A DNA stretch of 7,357 bases, from NCBI GenBank assembly GCA_003501385.1, contig DNPN01000261.1, positions 1 through 7,357 on the forward strand, given 5' to 3'. Of the stretch, positions 1-4,914 are shown in pieces. A model generated the notes under the pieces. That model saw nothing but the letters and a program-made list of their open reading frames with translations, did not search any database and was not told where the DNA came from. This DNA is from Rhizobium sp. GTDB lineage: Bacteria; Pseudomonadota; Alphaproteobacteria; Rhizobiales; Rhizobiaceae. The number at the start of each line of letters is the position of its first letter. Within the stretch, counting starts at the first letter, position 1. Both the position numbers and the translations under genes were made by a program.

Positions 1-46
1 AAAAGTGGAATCCGGTTTTCCCGAAAAGACAAACTCAAACAAAGAA
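1..46 (+). repeat. Rhizobial intergenic repeat core, copy A (left edge)
   Basis: The core reads AAAAGTGGAATCCGGTTTTC followed by CCGAAAAGAC and AAACTCAAAC. Its first 22 bases match 7336-7357 with one mismatch (same strand). Positions 5-46 match the reverse complement of 7081-7122 at 38 of 42 positions. The core is an imperfect palindrome (GGGAAAA-type arm against TTTTCCC) and is probably cut by the window edge. Cores of this kind are frequent between genes in Rhizobiaceae; that is recalled knowledge, not a search result. No coding function is suggested. Confidence 0.7.
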
Positions 47-160
47 GTCTACAGCGCCGTGCGCCATACATGGCGCGCAAAGGTTCGCTGTAGCTCTTTA
101 TATCTGCTGCATAATTTTCTCCTTAAATCGATTCCGATTTAAGGAATTATGCAGTAGAGT
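47..160. repeat. RIME-like double palindrome
   Basis: There are two consecutive large inverted repeats. The first has outer arms CTACAGCG (49-56) and CGCTGTAG (86-93), and inside them GCGCCAT (61-67) and ATGGCGC (70-76) with a 2-base centre. The second has arms 104-116 and 145-157 (13 bp, one mismatch that would be a G-U pair in RNA), enclosing TCCTTAAATCG (120-130) and CGATTTAAGGA (135-145), with a small asymmetric bulge at 117-119. This two-palindrome architecture fits the Rhizobium-specific intergenic mosaic elements (RIME) described from rhizobia. The assignment rests on architecture and memory of the motif. If transcribed, it would fold into two strong hairpins. Confidence 0.65.
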
Positions 161-215
161 CTGTCCTGTTCAATAGATTTGGCAAGAATTCCGGGTATCA
201 GTCGGTGAGGAGACC

Positions 216-350
216 TTGGATCGGGAACTGCGTGAGGACGAGTACGAAGGCGGTGCATCACCACTGCGACAAAACGCACATTTCATGCACGATGGTATCA
301 TTCTATGTGAGATTGCATCTGTTAAATTTCTGAGAGGAATTGGTCAATGA
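216..350 (+). CDS. Candidate 44-aa small ORF, possibly a 3' gene remnant
   Basis: The frame is open from an in-frame stop at 174-176 to TGA at 348-350. The best start is TTG at 216, with GAGG at 207-210 and a 5-base spacer; the only in-frame ATG is at 285. The predicted peptide begins MDRELREDEYEGG, a strongly acidic stretch, and ends LRGIGQ. Its TGA overlaps the ATG of the next ORF as ATGA, the usual signature of translational coupling. The frame starts just after the mosaic repeat, so it could instead be the 3' end of a longer gene truncated by repeat insertion (177-350). The second half has less coding-like codons. I recognise no family. It might also be only the leader of the next ORF. 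Confidence 0.3.
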   Translation: MDRELREDEYEGGASPLRQNAHFMHDGIILCEIASVKFLRGIGQ

Positions 351-526
351 CAGGCGACTGGGTAGATTGGTTCCCTATAGTCTTCCTTCCGTTAAAGATT
401 ATCGTGCTGGGAACGGCCGCGTTTTTCGCCATCAAGTGGCATCATGATCAGGATAAATTGAAGAAAGAAAGCGAAGCCACCGAACGGTTAGCACGCGCAC
501 AGCACACCCCTGATGCCTCAGATTAA
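347..526 (+). CDS. Small single-pass membrane protein, 59 aa
   Basis: The ATG at 347 is preceded by GAGAGGAAT at about 7 bases, a good ribosome-binding site, and the ORF ends at TAA 524-526. The protein starts MTGDWVDWFP, has one hydrophobic segment at about residues 9-29 (IVFLPLKIIVLGTAAFFAI) and then a charged tail beginning KWHHDQDKLKK with a hydrophilic end. Positive charge after the segment predicts a periplasmic N-terminus and a cytoplasmic C-terminus. There is no cleavage site or lipobox. It overlaps the preceding small ORF by 4 bases and is convergent with gbcB. No known family is recognised and the function is unknown. The clean start, TM segment and charged tail favour a real gene over chance. 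Confidence 0.55.
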   Translation: MTGDWVDWFPIVFLPLKIIVLGTAAFFAIKWHHDQDKLKKESEATERLARAQHTPDASD

Positions 527-571
527 AGTTAGCCAGAGGAAAGTTGGACCCAGTTTTCCCTGACTAATACC

Positions 572-691
572 GAGGCGCGAAGATGCTGACGCATCCTCGC
601 CTTGAATGCATTGCAAATATCTCAAATGCATCCGGTGCTTGAGATATTTGCAAACGGGATACCAAGAGTCATTTTCAATGAATCCTGGTAT
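572..691. repeat. Cluster of three hairpins between convergent genes
   Basis: Three inverted repeats follow one another. (1) CGAG 572-575 plus GATGC 583-587 pair with GCATC 592-596 plus CTCG 597-600, with a 7-base bulge. (2) TTGCAAATATCTCAA (611-625) pairs perfectly over 15 bp with TTGAGATATTTGCAA (639-653); inside it GCA 628-630 pairs with TGC 636-638. (3) ATACCAAGAGTCATT (659-673) and AATGAATCCTGGTAT (677-691) match at 13 of 15 positions around a 3-base loop. None is followed by a T-run on either strand, so intrinsic termination is not supported. The cluster resembles a mosaic palindromic repeat and may act as a transcript-end barrier between the convergent small ORFs and gbcB. The 245-bp gap 527-771 holds no other gene I can support. 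Confidence 0.65.
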
Positions 692-771
692 AACTCTCAG
701 CACACTTGTCATGCGCCGCCTTCTCTTCGGAGGACGATGCCCCAGGACAAATGCATACCACCTGATTGCAC

Positions 772-1854
772 TCAGGCCTCAATCTCCACATCACCTTTCG
801 GTCGTGAGCAGCAGGCGAGAATGTACCCCTCCTCGATTTCCTCATCGAGAATGCCGCCGTTGTGGTTCATCTCCACCTCGCCGGAAATCTTCATCACCCG
901 GCAGGTGCCGCACAGGCCAGATTCACACGCCGCCCCGATGCGCACGCCCACGGAGCGGGCGGCCTGCAACACGGTAAAGCCCGGTTCGCACAGGGCATCC
1001 TTGCCCGCCATGGTGAAGGAGACTTTGTTGGGCTTCACATCCCCGGAAGGATCAGCCACCACAACCGGCATCACCGGTGCCACCGGCTGGAAAGTTTCCT
1101 CAAAGTAGCGACTCATATCAAAACCGGCACCGGCCAGGGATTCTCGCACCGTGGCCATGAACGGCTCCGGCCCACAGCAAAACACCGTGCGCTCCAGAAA
1201 ATCCGGGGCCAGCAGGCCAATCTTGGCCTTATCAATAAAGCCACGCAGGCCCGACCACAGCTGTGAGCGCTGCAATTGCTCGACAATAAAGCCCAGCTGA
1301 AAATGCGGCAGATAGCGCGCCTTATATTCCAGCTCCCAGCGAAAGATAATATCATCCGGCGAGCGGGCGCAGTGGATGAAGGCAATGTCGCTATCGGGCT
1401 GGCGGTCGGCCATATCGCGGGTCATCGACATCATCGGGGTAATGCCGGAGCCTGCCGAGATGAACAGATATTTGTCACCGGGATGTTTGACGTAAGAGAA
1501 ATCGCCCAGCGGGCCAATGGCCTTGATTTTCATGCCGGGCTTGAGATTGTCAAACATCCAGCGGGTGCCGATGCTGTCCTTCTGCGCCTTCACCGTCACC
1601 GCCACCGTATAGGGTCGTGATGGGCTGGACGACAGCGTGTAGGTGCGCAAGACCGGCTCTGGCCCCACGGGCAATTCCAGCGTTACAAACTGGCCGGGCA
1701 GATAGCGAAACCAATGTTCCGGGTGATCCGGCTTAAACGTGAAGGTCATCACGTCCGGGGCTTCCGGCGTCCATGCCACACATTCCAGCAGATGCGTCCG
1801 GTCAGACCACGGACGCATCTCATCGACATGCTTGTAGGGCTTATCCACCGCCAT
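772..1854 (-). CDS. gbcB: Betaine demethylase reductase subunit, GbcB-like (FAD/NAD(P)H/2Fe-2S)
   Basis: This 360-aa reductase would pass electrons from NAD(P)H through a flavin and a plant-type 2Fe-2S cluster to the Rieske oxygenase GbcA. Domains in order: FNR-like FAD-binding barrel with PGQF (53-56) and RTYTLSS (70-76); nucleotide-binding domain with AGSGITP (134-140) and CGPEPFM (227-233); C-terminal ferredoxin domain from about 275 with cluster cysteines C310, C315, C318 and C348 in CX4CX2CX29C spacing. All four are intact. The length is close to that of Pseudomonas GbcB. The start chosen is the ATG at 1854, two bases after the gbcA stop (TAA GC ATG), which implies translational coupling; an in-frame ATG at 1923 would lie inside gbcA and is unlikely. 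No clear Shine-Dalgarno is seen. Other FNR-ferredoxin hybrids share this layout, so the specific call rests on the adjacent oxygenase. Confidence 0.85.
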   Translation of the reverse strand: MAVDKPYKHVDEMRPWSDRTHLLECVAWTPEAPDVMTFTFKPDHPEHWFRYLPGQFVTLELPVGPEPVLRTYTLSSSPSRPYTVAVTVKAQKDSIGTRWMFDNLKPGMKIKAIGPLGDFSYVKHPGDKYLFISAGSGITPMMSMTRDMADRQPDSDIAFIHCARSPDDIIFRWELEYKARYLPHFQLGFIVEQLQRSQLWSGLRGFIDKAKIGLLAPDFLERTVFCCGPEPFMATVRESLAGAGFDMSRYFEETFQPVAPVMPVVVADPSGDVKPNKVSFTMAGKDALCEPGFTVLQAARSVGVRIGAACESGLCGTCRVMKISGEVEMNHNGGILDEEIEEGYILACCSRPKGDVEIEA

Positions 1855-1856
1855 GC

Positions 1857-3101
1857 TTATGCTACCACTGAAAGAGGGGCTTTTTCGCCCTGCAAACGAT
1901 CCGTCATGAAGTTGGCGTACCACTCCACAAACTGCATCACGCCGCCTTCATGGTCTGGCGAGTACGGACCCGGCTCATAGGCAGGCGAGCGAATGCCAAA
2001 GGCATTTTCTTCGACAATGGCGCGGTCCTGATCATTGGTCATATCCCACACATGGGTCAGGTCGTGCAGATTGTAATCAACACCCTCAACCGCATCTTTG
2101 TGCACCAGCCATGTGGTGGTTACGGCGGTTTCTTCGGCGCTAATCGGCAGCACGCGGAAGGAAATGGCGTGATCGCCCAGCATGTGGTTCCATGTTGTCG
2201 GGTAGTGGAACAGCAGCATAGTGCCGATGTGCGAGATGGTCACATCGTCCGACAGCTTGCGCTTGACGGCAGGCTTGCCATCCATGGTGTAGCTTTCGGC
2301 ATCCTGCACCAGCGGCATGCGGGCCACGCGGAACTGTCCGCTCTGATCCATGGTGAAAGTGCTGGGCAGGTTGGCGGCCTCGCAGCGCTGCCAATGTTCG
2401 GTAATCACCGGATCATCGCCAGCACCTTGCACACCCGTAGCACTTGGCGCTTCGGGATAGGTGCGGCATAATTCGGGATGGTTGCCAGCGCAATGGTAGC
2501 ATTCGCGGTTGTTTTCCCACACCAGCTTCCAATTGCCCTTTTCGATAATGGTGTTGCGATGGGCAATCTTGGCCTCTTTCAGCCGATGCGGCAGCATGAA
2601 AGGCTCGATGGTTGCGCGCACCGGCGCAAAATCCATCGGCTGATCGGCCAGACAGATGAAAATGTAACCGCCAACGCTCTCGCAGGCCACAGGTTTCATG
2701 CCATGCTGGGATTTATCAAAATCCTCGCCCATCTGGCGGGCAAACACCAGCGAGCCATCCAGATCATAGGTCCACTGGTGATAGGGACAGACCAGCTTTG
2801 CCGATGCGCCACGCTCTTGCGTACACACGCGATGGCCACGGTGACGACAGGTGTTGTGGAAGGCGCGAATAAGACCATCGCGACCCCGCACGACAACCAC
2901 GGGATAATCACCCACCTGCACGGTGAAATAATTGCCCGCCTTGGGGATTTCGCAATCATGGCCCATGAACAGCCAATCGCGATACCAGATCATCTCCATA
3001 TCGAGCTTGAAATAGTCTTTATCGATATAGAATGGCTGCTCAAGGCTATAGCCTTCACGCCGATTTTTAAGCTGACGCAGAACGGTGCTGTGAATATCCA
3101 T
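1857..3101 (-). CDS. gbcA: Rieske oxygenase for betaine N-demethylation, GbcA/Stc2-like
   Basis: This 414-aa Rieske non-haem iron oxygenase alpha subunit is predicted to hydroxylate an N-methyl group of a quaternary ammonium compound, releasing formaldehyde (for glycine betaine, giving dimethylglycine). The N-terminal Rieske centre has CRHRG (C85, H87) and CPYHQW (C105, H108). The catalytic domain carries ENNRECYHCAGNHPEL (196-211), with H203 and H208 as iron ligands, E200 at the usual bridging position, and an acidic residue in NDQD (356-359) as third ligand. WLVHKDAVEGVDY (331-343) and the AYEPGPYSP segment (374-382) strongly resemble Pseudomonas GbcA as I remember it. The Sinorhizobium stachydrine demethylase Stc2 is a close relative, so the substrate is not fixed by sequence. 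The start is the ATG at 3101, 4 bases after GAGGG; an upstream in-frame TTG at 3137 has no comparable site. First gene of a two-gene operon with gbcB. Confidence 0.88.
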   Translation of the reverse strand: MDIHSTVLRQLKNRREGYSLEQPFYIDKDYFKLDMEMIWYRDWLFMGHDCEIPKAGNYFTVQVGDYPVVVVRGRDGLIRAFHNTCRHRGHRVCTQERGASAKLVCPYHQWTYDLDGSLVFARQMGEDFDKSQHGMKPVACESVGGYIFICLADQPMDFAPVRATIEPFMLPHRLKEAKIAHRNTIIEKGNWKLVWENNRECYHCAGNHPELCRTYPEAPSATGVQGAGDDPVITEHWQRCEAANLPSTFTMDQSGQFRVARMPLVQDAESYTMDGKPAVKRKLSDDVTISHIGTMLLFHYPTTWNHMLGDHAISFRVLPISAEETAVTTTWLVHKDAVEGVDYNLHDLTHVWDMTNDQDRAIVEENAFGIRSPAYEPGPYSPDHEGGVMQFVEWYANFMTDRLQGEKAPLSVVA

Positions 3102-3362
3102 GATACCCTCGTTTTCCAACCGGCGCGGGAGCATCAAACGGAAGGTTCCCCCTTCCCTTGATCCGCACAGCGCGACCTAAGCCTCATACCCCGCCCATCC
3201 CCGCAATTCTAAACCATCAAGCGGATCAGAACCATTGTTTTTCAGAGGGTTTGAGCTTTTCCCTATCTAGCCACAAGCAGACCCCTTGCGCCCGCTTGGC
3301 CTACGACATCGCAGATATGGATTGCGACATGGGGTGATTTGGGGGGGCTGATCCGAAAGCGA
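3102..3362 (-). promoter_or_regulatory. gbcA leader and presumed promoter region
   Basis: These 261 bp between the lrp-like stop and the gbcA start hold no gene. GAGGG (3106-3110, - strand) is the gbcA ribosome-binding site. A perfect short dyad, GGAAGG (3140-3145) and CCTTCC (3151-3156) around 5 bases, lies about 39 bases upstream of the start. The heptamer TGATCCG occurs at 3159-3165 and 3349-3355 (+) and at 3222-3228 in reverse orientation; TGATCCGC at 3159-3166 and its complement 3221-3228 form an 8-bp inverted repeat across 54 bases. No convincing -35/-10 pair was found. A promoter here is inferred from spacing, because read-through from the upstream regulator gene is the only alternative. 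Confidence 0.4.
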
Positions 3363-3821
3363 TCATACGGGCAGAGAGAAGGTTTGCTTTATAATCTCGC
3401 TCGGGACGTCCGTTTTGACGTTTTGAATGCCGTTCTTCCGGGTGAGGTGTGCAGACTGAAACCGCCGATAATCGTGAAGATCAGAAACGACGACACGCAA
3501 AAGCGCATCGCTCTCGCCGAGCATAATGTAACACTCGACCACCTCGGGAAGCCCCCGCATGGCCGCAACAAAGAGGTCAATCGTCTCAGCGTCTTGCGCC
3601 GTAAGCCAGACACGGGCAAACATGGAAAGCTTCAAACCGACCTTGGTTTGATCAATCACCGCCACATAGCGATTGATGATGCCCGCATCCTCAAGCAGCT
3701 TTACCCGCCGCAGGCAGGGAGAAGGTGATAAACCAACACGCTTGGCAAGCTCATTGTTCTGCATCCGCCCATCACGTTGCAGTTCGCGAAGGATACGCCT
3801 ATCAATCTCATCTAAATTCAT
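3363..3821 (-). CDS. Lrp/AsnC-family transcriptional regulator
   Basis: This 152-aa protein has the usual length and layout for the family. The N-terminal winged helix-turn-helix (about 1-50) opens NLDEIDRRILRELQRDGRM, followed by the recognition-helix region ELAKRVGLSPSPCLRRV (24-40) and the wing LLEDAGIINRYVAVID. A linker leads to the C-terminal RAM ligand-binding domain (about 65-145) with LGESDALLRVVV (101-112), the region where amino acids bind between subunits. The start chosen is the ATG at 3821; a longer in-frame extension back to 4025 would run into the divergent exporter gene and carries no family sequence. The ribosome-binding site is weak (AGAAG about 10 bases upstream). It is divergent from the LysE-type gene across 130 bp, the classic arrangement for a regulator of an amino-acid exporter, and is autoregulatory in many relatives. 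The ligand is unknown. Confidence 0.9.
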   Translation of the reverse strand: MNLDEIDRRILRELQRDGRMQNNELAKRVGLSPSPCLRRVKLLEDAGIINRYVAVIDQTKVGLKLSMFARVWLTAQDAETIDLFVAAMRGLPEVVECYIMLGESDALLRVVVSDLHDYRRFQSAHLTRKNGIQNVKTDVPSEIIKQTFSLPV

Positions 3822-3951
3822 GGCATCATCTGCTTCTACTATGCTCAAAAATACAATCCAATGCCAACAAATGAGAGATAAAGGGAAAATACGCAACCCG
3901 ATTGTTGTAGCCTTGAAATAGCTTCTACGCATCACGCAAAAGGAGCTTTTC
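3822..3951. promoter_or_regulatory. Divergent promoter region, lrp-like / lysE-like
   Basis: The 130-bp AT-leaning spacer must contain both divergent promoters and probably the Lrp-type operator. The octamer GCTTCTAC occurs twice in direct orientation, at 3832-3839 and 3921-3928, near the two ends. GTAG 3907-3910 and CTAC 3925-3928 form a weak dyad. AGGAG at 3941-3945, six bases before the ATG, is a strong ribosome-binding site for the exporter. No consensus -35/-10 pair could be assigned with confidence. Confidence 0.45.
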
Positions 3952-4563
3952 ATGGATTTCGCTTGGCTGACTGGCCTCACTATATTCGCATTCGCAATGG
4001 CTGCGACCCCGGGGCCGAACAACACGATGGTAGCCGCCTCAGGCGCGACTTACGGCATGGCTCGGAGCCTTCCGGTCATTGCCGGGATAACGTTCGGCGT
4101 AACCACCATCATGCTGGTTGTCTCGGCCTTCGGCGCGTCGTTTATCGTCTATCCAGCGGTCGGCGTAACATTAAAATGGCTTGGCATTGCATACCTGCTC
4201 TGGCTGGCTTGGAAGATTGCTAGTGCTGAGCCAGCCAGAGGTAGCGCGGATGCCACCGCCAAAGGCACTCCCCTTTCCTTTTTGCAAGGCGCGCTTTTCC
4301 AGTTCATCAACCCAAAACTATGGGTTATGGTGGCGAGCGCTGTCGCAACCTACGGGCAAGCCGCAGGTGATGCGGGCGAGATAGCTCTTGCCATCATCTT
4401 TGGAGTCATCTTCGGCACAATGACATTCATCAGCGTGTTCGCGTGGACGGCATTGGGCGCATCCGTCGGACGGTTTTTTGACTCACCGCGTGCCGTCAGG
4501 GTGTTCAATGGTATTATGGCAGGCCTGCTTGTTACTTCGCTTTTACCCGTCGTATTTGCTTAA
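3952..4563 (+). CDS. LysE/RhtB-family amino-acid exporter
   Basis: This 203-aa inner-membrane protein belongs to the LysE/RhtB superfamily, which exports amino acids or their derivatives by cation antiport. The diagnostic N-terminal motif ATPGPNNTMV (18-27) lies at the end of the first membrane segment, followed by the G-rich second helix (VIAGITFGVTTIMLVVSAFG). The mid-protein signature FLQGALFQFINPKLWVM (about 107-123) precedes the last helices. About six hydrophobic segments are present, as expected, and the length is normal. The start is fixed by AGGAG six bases upstream. It is divergent from the Lrp-type gene, which probably activates it when its substrate accumulates. The substrate (for example cysteine/O-acetylserine, threonine/homoserine or branched-chain amino acids) cannot be read from the sequence. 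Confidence 0.9.
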   Translation: MDFAWLTGLTIFAFAMAATPGPNNTMVAASGATYGMARSLPVIAGITFGVTTIMLVVSAFGASFIVYPAVGVTLKWLGIAYLLWLAWKIASAEPARGSADATAKGTPLSFLQGALFQFINPKLWVMVASAVATYGQAAGDAGEIALAIIFGVIFGTMTFISVFAWTALGASVGRFFDSPRAVRVFNGIMAGLLVTSLLPVVFA

Positions 4564-4790
4564 GGTGTGCCGCCTTTATGTGATGTCCATCAGCTCTGGT
4601 TCTTCTCCACAAATGTAACGGTTCAACAATGCATTTTCTCAGCATTTCAGACATATTCAGCACGCTTCGTCAAACCGCACAGGCGACCACATGTCGCCTT
4701 CTCCACCGGATCACGACAAGCACGACTTGAATGCATTGTTGGGCAAACCGGCAGCCATTCAAGATAGCTGACCAGATCATCCCAGCCCGC
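4564..4790. other. Intergenic region with a possible lysE-like terminator hairpin
   Basis: No convincing gene is seen in the gap between the convergent exporter and chemoreceptor genes. A 66-codon + strand frame starting at 4567 has no ribosome-binding site and no recognisable domain. A small hairpin, AGGCGAC (4681-4687) with GTCGCCT (4693-4699) around 5 bases, is followed by TTCTCC rather than a T-run, so it is only a weak candidate for ending the + strand exporter transcript. Confidence 0.35.
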
Positions 4791-4834
4791 AATAAAAAGA
4801 CCAGTCAATCCGAGAGCATCAGATAGACTGGTCT
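4791..4834 (-). terminator. Intrinsic terminator of the chemoreceptor gene
   Basis: Read on the - strand, AGACCAGTC (4834-4826) pairs perfectly with GACTGGTCT (4806-4798) around a 19-base loop and runs straight into TTTTATT (4797-4791). This is a standard rho-independent terminator in the chemoreceptor gene's direction, about 80 bases past its stop. On the + strand the hairpin is followed by ATTCTT, so weak activity for the convergent exporter transcript is also possible. Confidence 0.75.
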
Positions 4835-4914
4835 ATTCTTGGCATATCAGGCATCGTAATCAGCGCGTCAGCCGCCAGATCGGAAATTTTCAGGCTTTGC
4901 CATCAGCACCACCC

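Noticed and set aside
518..712. A 64-codon - strand frame across the hairpin cluster
   Set aside because: It is a translation of palindromic repeat sequence, has no ribosome-binding site and overlaps the small + strand ORF; similar short predictions in related genomes would reflect the repeat, not a protein family.
602..1266. Several + strand frames of 120-170 codons antisense to gbcB
   Set aside because: They are shadows of gbcB, which has intact FAD, NAD(P)H and 2Fe-2S motifs on the opposite strand.
1855..1923. Upstream ATG at 1923 as the gbcB start
   Set aside because: It would overlap the gbcA end by 67 bases and add 23 residues with no family resemblance; the ATG at 1854, directly after the gbcA stop, is the natural coupled start.
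2478..3161. Long + strand frame (227 codons) antisense to gbcA
   Set aside because: It mirrors the conserved GbcA reading frame and has no recognisable domain or start signal.
3822..4025. N-terminal extension of the Lrp-type protein to 4025
   Set aside because: It would cross the exporter's ribosome-binding site and start codon and carries no Lrp sequence.
601..4738. 13-base identity CTTGAATGCATTG at 601-613 and 4726-4738
   Set aside because: A shared 13-mer is expected about once by chance in a window of this size, and the flanks do not match.
4567..4767. 66-codon + strand frame after the exporter
   Set aside because: It lacks a ribosome-binding site, and its composition gives no sign of a folded or membrane protein.
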